In this document: one piece after another, positions 21,652-30,194 of the stretch
How the letters are laid out: every line of letters starts with the position of its first letter
Position numbering within the stretch: the first letter of the stretch is position 1
Assembly: GCA_021200775.1 (NCBI GenBank)
Contig: JAJQGB010000002.1
Location: forward strand, 1 to 64,000
Reading direction: 5' to 3'
Origin: Oscillospiraceae bacterium
GTDB taxonomy: Bacteria; Bacillota; Clostridia; Oscillospirales; Ruminococcaceae
Length of the DNA stretch: 64,000 bases
Made by a program: the position numbers and the translations under genes
The notes under the pieces: generated by a model
Told to the model about the DNA's origin: nothing
The model's input: the letters and a program-made list of their open reading frames with translations, nothing else
The model's database searches: none

Positions 21652-22539
21652 TTAAAGCATTTTCAGATATGTATCAAGCCTTTCGTTGATGTACCTTGCA
21701 AACAGGTTTTCCATTGCGGAAATGTCATGCTTTGTATGATACTCGTCAAAGGCGTTGTAATATGCCATCCTGTCGGTGAATTTGATGTCGATAGGCGGAT
21801 AGCCTGCCTTCATAAGTTCCAGGTTCACCAGCAGTCGACCGGTTCTGCCGTTGCCGTCAATGAAGGGATGTATGCTCTCGAACTCAATATGAAACCGAGC
21901 CAGTCTGGCTATGATGTGCTCCGTACTTTTGGCATAGTCGAGAAGGAGCTGTTCCATCTTCGGCTGTATCAGATAAGGCTGAACCGGCTCGTGATGCGCA
22001 CCCATGATTCGCACAGGAACCTGACGATAAACTCCACGGTCTTCCCGCTTATCCGCAAGCACGAATGAGTGAATCAGCTTGACAATCCTTTCACTGAGTG
22101 GCGTGTTATCTCTGACAAGCTCGCACACAAAATCGAACGCTTCCTTGTGACCGACTGCTTCCAGATGGTCTTTCAGAGGCTTCTGTGCGACGGTGAGTCC
22201 CTGCAGAACAATAGCTGTTTCATTTAAAGTCAGAGTATTGCCCTCGATTGCGTTTGAGTTATAGGTGTATTCTATAGCAAACTCTTCACGGAGCCTTTCC
22301 AATTCGCCTTCCGTTAGTGAGCGTTTGCCGTCAAGCTCAGCTTTCTTTCGCTCAATTTGCTCGAAAACGCTTTCTTTGGATTTATAGCGCCCGTCAGCAG
22401 GCTTCCGTGCATCCGCCGGGATTCTCCATCCTCGTCCTTCGTGAAATGCACCGGGGATTTTTCCGTCAGCGCACAGAACCCGTATTCTCCTGTCGGAAAT
22501 TCCCCATTTTTCAGCCGCTTCTTTTACCGTTATATACAT
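21652..22539 (-). CDS. Fic-family protein with N-terminal DNA-binding domain
   Basis: 295 residues. Residues 1-50 form a MerR/excisionase-like winged helix (VKEAAEKWGISDRRIRVLC, then a WRIP wing). Residues about 90-110 carry the class II Fic inhibitory motif SNAIEGN. The catalytic loop HPFIDGNGRTGRLL has the full HPFx(D/E)GNGRxxR signature, so AMP-transfer activity is expected and self-inhibited through the Glu. The partner or substrate is unknown. ATG 22539 follows GAAGGAGGC. Three CGGAA(C/T)AAT boxes overlap its own promoter, so autoregulation through the winged helix is plausible. Confidence 0.92.
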   Translation of the reverse strand: MYITVKEAAEKWGISDRRIRVLCADGKIPGAFHEGRGWRIPADARKPADGRYKSKESVFEQIERKKAELDGKRSLTEGELERLREEFAIEYTYNSNAIEGNTLTLNETAIVLQGLTVAQKPLKDHLEAVGHKEAFDFVCELVRDNTPLSERIVKLIHSFVLADKREDRGVYRQVPVRIMGAHHEPVQPYLIQPKMEQLLLDYAKSTEHIIARLARFHIEFESIHPFIDGNGRTGRLLVNLELMKAGYPPIDIKFTDRMAYYNAFDEYHTKHDISAMENLFARYINERLDTYLKML

Positions 22540-22570
22540 ATGAGATGCCTCCTTCTCTCAGTTTTTCTCA

Positions 22571-22636
22571 TTATATCACATTTGCGGAACAATATCAAGT
22601 CTTTCGGAATAATATTTTCTGGTTTATCGGAACAAT
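22571..22636 (-). promoter_or_regulatory. Fic promoter with three direct-repeat boxes
   Basis: On the minus strand TTGATA, 17 bases, TATAAT immediately upstream of the Fic gene. On the plus strand CGGAACAAT (22585), CGGAATAAT (22605) and CGGAACAAT (22628) recur every 20-23 bases. The first lies between the -10 and -35 boxes and the other two lie upstream. Confidence 0.7.
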
Positions 22637-22669
22637 GTATTCTTCAAGTGAAAATTTCCCCACTACCTA

Positions 22670-22698
22670 TTGACTTTTTGCCCGGTTTTGGCTATACT
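22670..22698 (+). promoter_or_regulatory. Promoter of secD-secF
   Basis: TTGACT (22670-22675), 17 bases, TATACT (22693-22698). A leader of about 105 bases follows. It holds the hairpin GCACC-GTGA-GGTGC at about 22709-22722 and GC-rich sequence not assigned to a known riboswitch. Confidence 0.78.
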
Positions 22699-22807
22699 AA
22701 TAAAGTATCGCACCGTGAGGTGCCATTATGCCGTCTGGCTGTCCGCCTTAGATTCTGGATAATCAGTACAGCATTGACTAACAAATTATTCTAAGGAGGC
22801 AACAGAA

Positions 22808-24226
22808 GTGCGGCACATAAAAAAGCCTGTATTCTTTATTGTTGTTGCGCTGTTGGTGGTTTTCACGCTGCTTAACATCTTCGGTATCAGCACCTACTAT
22901 GGCGACATCACTACGACTGTTATCAAGTCTATGAGTGATATCCGCTGGGGAATTGATATCAGCGGCGGTGTTGAAGTAACATTCTCACCTGCTGAAGACG
23001 TTGACGCTACCCAGGACGAGCTCGATGCGGCAAAGACCGCTCTGGAGCTGAGACTTGTAAACCTCGGTATTACCGACTATGAGGTTTATGTTGACTACTC
23101 AAACAGTGACATTATTGTAAGATTCCCGTGGCAATCGGACGAGGAAGACTTCGACCCTGAGGAGGCAGTTCAGGAACTCGGTGAAACTGCCGAGCTCACC
23201 TTCCGTGAGGGCTACGAAACTGACGACTATGGCAATCCTTCGGGAACCACAGCCGACACCATCATTTTAACTGGTGACATGGTAACATCGGCAACGGCTG
23301 TTTTCTGGGAAAACAGCGACGGAACCTATGAGTACGGAGTATCTCTGGTACTCAACGAAGAGGGAACCGAAGCATTCGCAGAAGCAACCACAAGACTTGC
23401 TGAGGAAGAGGGCATAATCTCCATCTGGATGGACAACACCTGCATCTCTTACCCGACAGTAAGCTCCGCCATCACCGACGGACAGTGCCAGATTACCGGC
23501 GACTTCACCTATGACGAGGCTAGCGACCTTGCTGAGAAAATCAGTGCAGGTTCTCTGCCGTTTGCTCTTGAAGCATCCAACTTCCGTTCGATTTCCGCTT
23601 CGATGGGCGAAGGTGCAAAGAACACCATGCTCATTGCAGGCGTGGTTGCGTTCATCATCATCTGCATCTACATTATAGCTTCTTATAAGCTTCCCGGCGT
23701 TGTTGCTTCAATCTGCTTGTTCGGACAGGTTGTCGGAACGGTCGCCTGCATCACCGGCTTCTTCGGAAACATCTCCGGTGTCACACTTACGATTCCCGGT
23801 ATTGCCGGTATTATCCTTGCGGTCGGTATCGGTGTCGACGCAAACGTAGTTACGTTTGAAAGAGTCAAGGAGGAGCTTCGCTCCGGTAAGACCCTTGACA
23901 CGGCGCTTGACCACGGCTATCAGAAGGCATGGAGAGCTATCTTCGACGGCAACATCACTATCGTATTTGTTGCATTAATCCTTATGGGTGCGTTCGGACC
24001 TTCCGACAGCATCATCGCAACAATCATGAAGCCTATTTACTTCATGTTCCCGACCACAATTGAAGGAACAATCTACTCCTTCGGCTACACTCTTCTGGTC
24101 GGCGTTATAATGAACTTCATATTCGGAGTACTTTGTTCGAGACTTATGCTCGGCTCGCTCTCAAGATTCAAGAAATTAAGAAATCCTGTACTGTACGGAG
24201 GTGTTAAGAATGACGAAAACCTTTGA
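22808..24226 (+). CDS. secD: Protein translocase subunit SecD
   Basis: 472 residues, the normal length for Firmicute SecD. One N-terminal membrane helix is followed by a large extracytoplasmic domain (begins DIRWGIDISGGVEVTFSP) and five C-terminal helices of the RND type (GVVASICLFGQVVG, GIAGIILAVGIGVDANVVTFER). SecD works with SecF to use the proton-motive force in late steps of Sec-dependent export. GTG 22808 follows CTAAGGAGG. It overlaps secF by 17 bases. Confidence 0.97.
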   Translation: MRHIKKPVFFIVVALLVVFTLLNIFGISTYYGDITTTVIKSMSDIRWGIDISGGVEVTFSPAEDVDATQDELDAAKTALELRLVNLGITDYEVYVDYSNSDIIVRFPWQSDEEDFDPEEAVQELGETAELTFREGYETDDYGNPSGTTADTIILTGDMVTSATAVFWENSDGTYEYGVSLVLNEEGTEAFAEATTRLAEEEGIISIWMDNTCISYPTVSSAITDGQCQITGDFTYDEASDLAEKISAGSLPFALEASNFRSISASMGEGAKNTMLIAGVVAFIIICIYIIASYKLPGVVASICLFGQVVGTVACITGFFGNISGVTLTIPGIAGIILAVGIGVDANVVTFERVKEELRSGKTLDTALDHGYQKAWRAIFDGNITIVFVALILMGAFGPSDSIIATIMKPIYFMFPTTIEGTIYSFGYTLLVGVIMNFIFGVLCSRLMLGSLSRFKKLRNPVLYGGVKNDENL

Positions 24227-25214
24227 TGTAGTCGGGAAGAAAAAGTATTTCTATATCTTCTCTGTAGCGGTTATCGTTATAACCCTGCTTCTTGCCGCTA
24301 TCCTCGGCGTAAACGTCGCTATTGAGTTCAAGGGCGGTACCATCATTACTTACTCCTACACTGGTGAGGTTGACGGAAATGCAATCGCCGCAACCGCTCA
24401 GGATATAACCGGTCTTTCCTGCGAGATTTCCTATGGTGAAAGCGTCTCCGACGGAAGCGAGACTATTTCCCTCAGTTTTGCAGAATCCACCGGTATGGAC
24501 ACCGAAATTCAGTCGGAATTAACCGATGCCCTCGAAGAGGCATATGCTTCGAGCTCACTGACGCTTTACAGTTCTCAGGACGTAAATCCTTCAACCGGTA
24601 GCGGCTTCTTCGGAAAGTGCATGGTTGCGGTTCTCGTTTCGATGATAGTAATGATTGTCTACATCGGCTTCCGCTTCAGAAAGATTGGCGGCTGGGTCGC
24701 AGGTATCTGCGCAGTTGTTGCACTCATGCACGATATGTTCTTCGTATTCGCCTGCACAACTATCTTAAGATTCGACATCGACTCGAACTTCATAGCCGTT
24801 CTTCTTACAATCCTCGGCTATTCAGTAAATGCGACAATCATCATCTACGACAGAATCCGTGAGAACAGAAACCTCTACGGGACTGAAAAGAGCTTGGACG
24901 AGCTTGTAAACATGAGTGTCAGCCAGTCGTTCGGACGTTCGGTTCACACAACCGTTACAACCGTTATCGCAGTCGCTTCAATCTGCATTGTTGCGCTCGT
25001 TGCAAACGTCGATTCCATCGTAAGCTTTGCCTTCCCGCTCCTCGTCGGACTTCTTTCGGGTGTATATTCCTCGAACTGCATTGCTCCGACTCTCTGGACA
25101 ACATGGCAGGGTCACATCGATAGAAAGAACGCCGAGAAGGCGCTTGCTGAAGGAACCAACACAGCGGCTCCGAAGGCTAAGAAGACTGCAAGCAAGTCAA
25201 AGAAAAAGAAATAA
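24210..25214 (+). CDS. secF: Protein translocase subunit SecF
   Basis: 334 residues. N-terminal helix, a short extracytoplasmic domain (FKGGTIITYSYTGEV), then the SecF motifs IGFRFRKIGGW, LTILGYSVNATIIIYDRIREN and TTVTTVIAV. The C-terminus is a lysine-rich tail (KAKKTASKSKKKK). ATG 24210, inside the secD end behind CGGAGGTG, is preferred over GTG 24201. Partner of SecD in one membrane complex. Confidence 0.97.
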   Translation: MTKTFDVVGKKKYFYIFSVAVIVITLLLAAILGVNVAIEFKGGTIITYSYTGEVDGNAIAATAQDITGLSCEISYGESVSDGSETISLSFAESTGMDTEIQSELTDALEEAYASSSLTLYSSQDVNPSTGSGFFGKCMVAVLVSMIVMIVYIGFRFRKIGGWVAGICAVVALMHDMFFVFACTTILRFDIDSNFIAVLLTILGYSVNATIIIYDRIRENRNLYGTEKSLDELVNMSVSQSFGRSVHTTVTTVIAVASICIVALVANVDSIVSFAFPLLVGLLSGVYSSNCIAPTLWTTWQGHIDRKNAEKALAEGTNTAAPKAKKTASKSKKKK

Positions 25215-25228
25215 GCCGGTTTTCGGCA

Positions 25229-25266
25229 CAAAAGGCGGCGCAGGAATTCCTTGCACCGCCTATTTT
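25229..25266 (+). terminator. Terminator of secD-secF
   Basis: AGGCGGCGCAGGAA pairs with TTCCTTGCACCGCCT (one mismatch) and is followed by ATTTTAT. Confidence 0.75.
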
Positions 25267-25282
25267 ATCGGGAGGGATAGTT

Positions 25283-26098
25283 ATGTCCACTGTAACAGAT
25301 ACTAAGACAGAAAAGAAAATAGAAGTAGGAGTTTCGGTGGCGTGCGGCTATCCCGAATATCCCGAAATAACTCTCAAAAGACTTCTCGACCTGGGAGTCA
25401 AGCACGTCGAAATCTTCCTGAACACCCACTCCGAAACGAAGCCGGAGTATGTCAGGGAACTGAAAAAGATGATGGACGACTACGGTTGCACCTGCAAGTC
25501 GGTTCACCCGTTCACCGCCGCCATCGATACATACATGCTCTACACTCCCTATGAGCGCCGGATTCAGGACTATTTAGACTATCACCGCCGCTATTTCGAG
25601 GCTATGGACATCCTCGGCGCCGAGTACCTGATTTTACACGGCAATCAGGATAAGGGTCCCGATGAAGTTGTCATCGAAGGCTACCGGAGACTCAATTCCG
25701 TTGCAAAAGAATACGGCAAGACAGTCTTGCAGGAGAACGTCTACCGTTGCACAACCGGCGCACTCGAACAGCTCGTCGCCATGAAGAAAGCGCTCGGCGA
25801 TGAAGTGAGCTTCGTCCTCGATACGAAGCAAGCCATCCGCCGCGGCTACGACCCGTATGATTTCATAAAAGAACTCTCCCCGAATATAAAGCACATCCAC
25901 TATTCCGACCATAATTCTCAGTCCACCTGCACCCTCCCCGGCAAAGGCGACATCGACACCCCAAGATTCATCCAAGCCCTCAAAGCCGTCGGCTTCTCCG
26001 GCTCCATCATGCTGGAACTCTATAGAAGCTCTTTCGGGACGTTTGAGGAGCTGGTGGAGGCGATGAAGTATGTGCAGAATATTGTGAACAGTCTGTAA
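25283..26098 (+). CDS. TIM-barrel sugar phosphate isomerase/epimerase-like protein
   Basis: 271 residues with the xylose-isomerase-like barrel pattern. Candidate metal ligands and active-site residues are in EIFLNTHSE, YLILHGNQD, VLQENVYR (Glu), FVLDTKQA (Asp), HIHYSDHN (His-x-His) and IMLELYRS (Glu). Relatives include sugar isomerases, inosose dehydratases and endonuclease IV, and the specific reaction cannot be told. A separate ATG at 25283 follows GGGAGGG. No sugar-operon neighbours are present, so the substrate is unknown. Confidence 0.85.
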   Translation: MSTVTDTKTEKKIEVGVSVACGYPEYPEITLKRLLDLGVKHVEIFLNTHSETKPEYVRELKKMMDDYGCTCKSVHPFTAAIDTYMLYTPYERRIQDYLDYHRRYFEAMDILGAEYLILHGNQDKGPDEVVIEGYRRLNSVAKEYGKTVLQENVYRCTTGALEQLVAMKKALGDEVSFVLDTKQAIRRGYDPYDFIKELSPNIKHIHYSDHNSQSTCTLPGKGDIDTPRFIQALKAVGFSGSIMLELYRSSFGTFEELVEAMKYVQNIVNSL

Positions 26099-26113
26099 AA
26101 TTTGATTTTTGTA

Positions 26114-26142
26114 TTGCTATTGTGCGGACAAAAGAGTATAAT
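26114..26142 (+). promoter_or_regulatory. Promoter of the toxin-antitoxin-HAD operon
   Basis: TTGCTA (26114-26119), 17 bases, TATAAT (26137-26142). The -10 region is followed by a near-repeat, GAGTATAATAG then GAGTATAAAA, where an antitoxin could bind. Confidence 0.75.
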
Positions 26143-26174
26143 AGGAGTATAAAATATTGAAAGGATGATTTCTG

Positions 26175-26483
26175 ATGGCAGGAAAGTCGGCTAATTTATA
26201 TGTTCGTATCGAACCGGAGGTTAAAGAGGAAGCGGAGCAGATTCTGTCTTCGCTCGGAGTGTCTTCATCAAGCGCAATCAACATGTTCTACAAGCAGATT
26301 ATCTTCTGCGGCGGTCTGCCGTTCGACGTCAAACTCCCTGGTCCGCCACATCTCGACATGACTCAGTGGACTGACGAGCAGTTTGCAGAGGAAATCGAAA
26401 AGGGATTTCAGGCTATCCGTGAAGGAAGGTCAATGCCTATCGATGATTTTGAGAAAAAGCTTCGGGAGGAAGGAAGACTGTGA
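26175..26483 (+). CDS. RelB/DinJ-type antitoxin
   Basis: 102 residues. The N-terminal ribbon-helix-helix (ANLYVRIEPEVKEEAEQIL, then SSSSAINMFYKQI) is typical of RelB/DinJ antitoxins. The C-terminal half is acidic and would wrap the toxin. ATG 26175 follows GAAAGGATG. Its stop TGA overlaps the toxin's GTG, giving the usual translational coupling. Expected to repress its own promoter. Confidence 0.93.
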   Translation: MAGKSANLYVRIEPEVKEEAEQILSSLGVSSSSAINMFYKQIIFCGGLPFDVKLPGPPHLDMTQWTDEQFAEEIEKGFQAIREGRSMPIDDFEKKLREEGRL

Positions 26484-26815
26484 TTTACAGAGTAGAAATT
26501 TCCGAGCCAGCACAGAACGATATTGAGGAAATATCCGATTATATCGCACCCTTATCGATACCGGCAGCGATAAATCAGGTTGATCGGTTGATTAAAAGGA
26601 TTCATAGCCTAGATTTTATGCCCGAGAGATACAAGCTGTACGACAGAGAACCCTTTGAGGGAAAAGGTCTCAGGATGGTGGCTGTTGACAATTACTGTAT
26701 TTTCTATCATGTAGATGACGAAGCAGAGATGGTTGAGATTTCACGAGTTGTCAATGGCAGGCGCAACTTTGACACCCTCGACATCGACATACATTGGGGA
26801 GAGAAGCAGGAATGA
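26480..26815 (+). CDS. RelE/ParE-superfamily toxin
   Basis: 111 residues with the RelE/ParE pattern: YRVEISEPAQNDIEEISDYIA at the start, a basic middle (RLIKRIHSL), GKGLRMVAVDNYCIFYHVDD, and the closing VVNGRRNFDTL with the conserved Arg pair. ParE-like toxins poison gyrase and RelE-like ones cut mRNA on the ribosome; which applies is not clear, though the YCIFYHV and late Arg pattern leans to the RelE-like YoeB/ParE border. GTG 26480 overlaps the antitoxin stop, and its own stop overlaps the next ATG (26812). Confidence 0.92.
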   Translation: MIYRVEISEPAQNDIEEISDYIAPLSIPAAINQVDRLIKRIHSLDFMPERYKLYDREPFEGKGLRMVAVDNYCIFYHVDDEAEMVEISRVVNGRRNFDTLDIDIHWGEKQE

Positions 26816-27468
26816 TAATACTTGATAAATCCAAAATAAAATACATCCTCTACGACCTGGACGGGACGCTTACAGACTCGGCTCGGGGGATTGTCAATTC
26901 GTTCAAGTATTGCCTTAATGAGCTCGGCATTACCGGCTGGGACGGCAAGGCGCTTCTGAAGTTCGTCGGTCCGCCGCTTCGGGAGTCGTTCGGGGTTTAC
27001 CTCGGGATGGATGAAGCGGAAGTTGACAACGCTATAAAAGTCTATCGCACTTACTACGCTGACAAGGGAATTTTCGAGAACAGCGTCTATGACGGCGTTC
27101 CGGAGGCTCTGGAAAGGCTCCGCCAGGCAGGCTTCATCCAAGCCGTTGCGACCTCGAAGCCGGAGGTTTACGCAAAAAAGATACTCGAAAAGTTCGAGCT
27201 CTCCGAGTATTTTGAAGATATTTGCGGCATCCCTTTGGGCGATGAATCGATGACGAAAGCGCAGGTAATCGCCCAGTCAATGGAGCGCCTCGGCATCAAA
27301 GACAAGTCGACTGTTGTAATGGTCGGCGACCGTGATTACGACATCAAGGGCGCACACAAAAACGGCATCCCCTGCATCGGCGTCACCTACGGCTACGGCT
27401 CACGTGAAGAACTTGAATCGGCTGGGGCGGATGAGATTGTTGATTCGCCTGCGGAGATTCTCGGGTAA
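26812..27468 (+). CDS. HAD-family hydrolase (phosphoglycolate/pyrophosphatase type)
   Basis: 218 residues. HAD motif I DLDGTLTDS near residue 15, motif II ATSKP, and motif IV GDRDYDIKGAHKNGIPCIGV with the Asp pair. A helical cap lies between motifs I and II (C1 cap). This matches phosphoglycolate phosphatase/PpaX-like enzymes; the substrate is unknown. ATG 26812 overlaps the toxin's TGA, so it is translated as the third gene of the toxin-antitoxin operon. TTG 26794 would lie inside the toxin. The stop TAA at 27466 is one base before a palindromic element that also ends at the polA stop. Confidence 0.88.
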   Translation: MIILDKSKIKYILYDLDGTLTDSARGIVNSFKYCLNELGITGWDGKALLKFVGPPLRESFGVYLGMDEAEVDNAIKVYRTYYADKGIFENSVYDGVPEALERLRQAGFIQAVATSKPEVYAKKILEKFELSEYFEDICGIPLGDESMTKAQVIAQSMERLGIKDKSTVVMVGDRDYDIKGAHKNGIPCIGVTYGYGSREELESAGADEIVDSPAEILG

Positions 27469-27469
27469 A

Positions 27470-27610
27470 CCCCTCAGTCAGCCACTTTGTGGCTGCCAGC
27501 TCCCCTTTCAGGGGAGCCTTTTTCTGCATTTTGCAAGCTTTTGAGAGAGCGACTTTAAGCCTCCCCTGAAAGGGGAGGGGGGACCGCCGACGAAGTCGGT
27601 GGTGGAGGGG
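27470..27610. repeat. Composite palindromic element A-B between HAD and polA genes
   Basis: Left half: CCCCTCAGTCAG, palindrome CCACTTTGTGG, then GCTCCCCTTTCAGGGGAGCC. Right half: CTCCCCTGAAAGGGGAG, palindrome CCGCCGACGAAGTCGGTGG, and final GGAGGGG. The whole element has CCCCTC/GAGGGG ends and fills the gap between two convergent stop codons exactly. Both hairpins carry T/A tracts, so it can terminate both genes. Related copies are at 34391, 40467 and 43510. Confidence 0.8.
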
Positions 27611-30127
27611 TTATTCCTTAGTCTCAAACCAGCTCTTCCCCATATGCACGTCCGCTGTCAGCGGGACGGCGAGCTTGACTGCATTTTCCATTTCTTCATG
27701 CAAAATCTCTGCGGCTCTGTCGGCACAGGATTCGCTTGCTTCGACAATCAGTTCGTCGTGAACCTGCAAAATTAATCTTGCGTCGAGATTTTCGGCTTTA
27801 AGGCGGTGGTAAACCTTTACCATCGCTATTTTTATTATGTCGGCGGCTGTACCCTGAATCGGGGCGTTCATTGCGGCACGCTTGCCGAACGCCTGGACAT
27901 TCTTGTTCGCATTTTTCAGCTCTGGAATGTAGCGCCGGCGGTTGAACATCGTCACGGCGTAGCCGTTATTTTTTGCAAACTCAACCGTCTCGTTCATGAA
28001 CCTGTCTACTTCTGAGAAGTTCGCCAAGTACGACTCGATATACTTCTTCGCTTCAGCGACCGAAACGCCGATGTCCTGCGATAGGGAATAGGCGCCGATT
28101 CCGTAGATGATTCCGAAGTTGACAGCCTTTGCGGCTCTTCTCATGTCGCCGTCGACCATGTCCTCGGGGATTCCGAATACCTGCGAAGCGGTGCGGGTGT
28201 GGATGTCGACTCCCGACAGGAAGGTCTCAATCATGTTCTTGTCGCCGCACATCGCCGCAAGGACTCTCAGCTCAATCTGCGAGTAGTCGGCGTCGAGGAG
28301 GGTGTAGCCGTCCTCCGAAATAAAGAATTTTCGCATGTTCCTGCCGATTTCCTTTCGGACGGGAATATTTTGTATGTTCGGGTTTGCGGACGAAATTCGC
28401 CCGGTTTTGGTCTCCGTCTGCTTGAACTCGCTCCTGACCCGACCGTCGGGGCAGACTACTCCCAGGAGCCCGTCGACATATGTCGATTTCAGCTTCGTGA
28501 GCGTGCGGTACTCTAAAATCAGGTTGACAATCGGGTGGTAGTTGACAAGACCTTCGAGCACCTCAGCACTCGTCGAATAGCTCTTCGATGCGGAATTTTT
28601 CTTGCCTGTCGGGAGCCCGAGCTCGTCGAAGAGCACCGTCCCGAGCTGTTTCGGCGACGAAATGTTGAACTCATGCCCGGAAAGCATGTAGATGGTGGAT
28701 TCAAGCTCCGAAATCTGCCCGCTGAGTCCTTCTCCGAACTCTTTGATTCCGTTTTCGTCGACCCTAACTCCTAAAACTTCCATAGAGGCAAGAACCTCGC
28801 AAAGCGGCAGTTCAATGTCGTAGTAAAGGCTCTTCATGTCGGTCTTTTCAAGCTCCGTAAGCAGAATGCCGGCGAGCCTTTCAAGGGACAGGATGCCCCC
28901 GTACTTCTCGTCACTGCTGTAGGGAACCGAGTAGGAAGCGCACAAGTTCTGCACGCTATAGTCGCTCGACTGGGAGTTGAGGAGATACCCTGCCAAATCT
29001 GCTGAAAAAGTAAGATTCTTTAGCTCACTTCCACGCTCAAAGCAGTATTTATGAGCAGGTTTCGCCTCGAAGGTAATCTTCTCGCCCTGAGATTCAAAGT
29101 ATTTCAAGATTAGATTCTCGTCGCCTGTGACATAGATATCGCCGCCGTGCTTTATAGTCAGGCTGTCGCCCGAGAGAATAAATGCCGATTTCTCGAAAAT
29201 TTCGTTTCCTGTAAGCTCTTTTTCGGTGTAATCATCCGTGATGATTTCGGCTTCTTTTTTAATCTCAATATTTCCGAGCCCGAGTTTGTCAATCATCTTG
29301 AACATTTCGAGCTGGTTCAAAAGATTTGCGGCGGCGGGGAGATTTTGCTCACGTCGTTCGTAATCGGAAAGATTTTGCGGGACGGGAGCATCACGGACGA
29401 TTGTTGCAAGCCACTTGCTCGTCTCGGCGGACTCCTTGCCCTCGGTGAGCTTACGCTTGACGGACGGCGACGCAGTAATCGTGTCGATATTCCTATAAAT
29501 CTCTTCTATTGAAGGGTACTGAGCCATGAGAGCCATCGCCGTTTTTTCGCCAATTCCGGGAACGCCCGGGATGTTGTCCGAGCTGTCGCCCATAAGGGCT
29601 TTCAAATCTATCAGGTGAATCGGCTCGAAGCCGTAAACTTCTCTGAATTTTTCGGGTGTATATGGAGTAGTCTCCCGGGTTGTGACGAGACGCACTGTCA
29701 CATGCTCGCCGACGAGCTGAAGGGTGTCCCTGTCTCCCGAGAGAATGACGCAATCGCCCGAATTGTCCGACATGAGCTTTGAGACAGAGCCCAAAATATC
29801 ATCGGCTTCGTAGCCCGAAATCTCCAAGATAGGGATTCCCAAATCGGTCAGAAGCTCTTTGACTTTCGGGAGCTGCATCGCCAGCTCCTCCGGCATCCCG
29901 TGACGGTTAGCCTTGTAGAAAGCGCACTTCTGGTGCCGGAAGGTGGGTGCCTTCAGGTCAAACGCAACTATGGTGGCGTCCGGCTTCACTTCGCCGATTT
30001 CCCTTAAAAGCGTATTCATAAATCCGGTGACGGCGTTCGTGTAGAAGCCGTCCTTCGTGGTGAGCACCTTTATCCCGTAAAAAGCCCTATTGAGAATCGA
30101 GTTCCCGTCAACAGCAAGAAGTAGCAT
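27611..30127 (-). CDS. polA: DNA polymerase I
   Basis: 838 residues. N-terminal 5'-nuclease/FEN domain (VDGNSILNRAFYG, then GYEADDILGS and GDSSDNIPGVPGIGEKTA). The central 3'-5' exonuclease domain is vestigial: the DTE motif is absent, as in other Firmicute PolA (degenerate FSADLAGYLLNS segment). The C-terminal polymerase has motif A DADYSQIELRVLA, motif B RRAAKAVNFGIIYGIGAYSL and motif C LQVHDELIVE. It fills gaps in Okazaki-fragment processing and repair, without proofreading. Promoter TTGCTC-N17-TATACT (30185-30157, minus) and ribosome site GGAGGA precede ATG 30127. Confidence 0.98.
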   Translation of the reverse strand: MLLLAVDGNSILNRAFYGIKVLTTKDGFYTNAVTGFMNTLLREIGEVKPDATIVAFDLKAPTFRHQKCAFYKANRHGMPEELAMQLPKVKELLTDLGIPILEISGYEADDILGSVSKLMSDNSGDCVILSGDRDTLQLVGEHVTVRLVTTRETTPYTPEKFREVYGFEPIHLIDLKALMGDSSDNIPGVPGIGEKTAMALMAQYPSIEEIYRNIDTITASPSVKRKLTEGKESAETSKWLATIVRDAPVPQNLSDYERREQNLPAAANLLNQLEMFKMIDKLGLGNIEIKKEAEIITDDYTEKELTGNEIFEKSAFILSGDSLTIKHGGDIYVTGDENLILKYFESQGEKITFEAKPAHKYCFERGSELKNLTFSADLAGYLLNSQSSDYSVQNLCASYSVPYSSDEKYGGILSLERLAGILLTELEKTDMKSLYYDIELPLCEVLASMEVLGVRVDENGIKEFGEGLSGQISELESTIYMLSGHEFNISSPKQLGTVLFDELGLPTGKKNSASKSYSTSAEVLEGLVNYHPIVNLILEYRTLTKLKSTYVDGLLGVVCPDGRVRSEFKQTETKTGRISSANPNIQNIPVRKEIGRNMRKFFISEDGYTLLDADYSQIELRVLAAMCGDKNMIETFLSGVDIHTRTASQVFGIPEDMVDGDMRRAAKAVNFGIIYGIGAYSLSQDIGVSVAEAKKYIESYLANFSEVDRFMNETVEFAKNNGYAVTMFNRRRYIPELKNANKNVQAFGKRAAMNAPIQGTAADIIKIAMVKVYHRLKAENLDARLILQVHDELIVEASESCADRAAEILHEEMENAVKLAVPLTADVHMGKSWFETKE

Positions 30128-30156
30128 GGTTATCCTCCGAAAGAATTGTTATCTAT

Positions 30157-30185
30157 AGTATACCACCTGAGCCTAAAAAGAGCAA
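30157..30185 (-). promoter_or_regulatory. Promoter of polA
   Basis: Minus strand TTGCTC (30185-30180), 17 bases, TATACT (30162-30157), followed by a short 5' UTR of about 25 bases. Confidence 0.72.
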
Positions 30186-30194
30186 GGCAAAAAA

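Noticed and set aside
27611-30127. Looked for a working 3'-5' exonuclease in PolA
   Set aside because: The exonuclease motif I (DTE) is absent, as in other Firmicute PolA, so this is normal loss rather than a local mutation.
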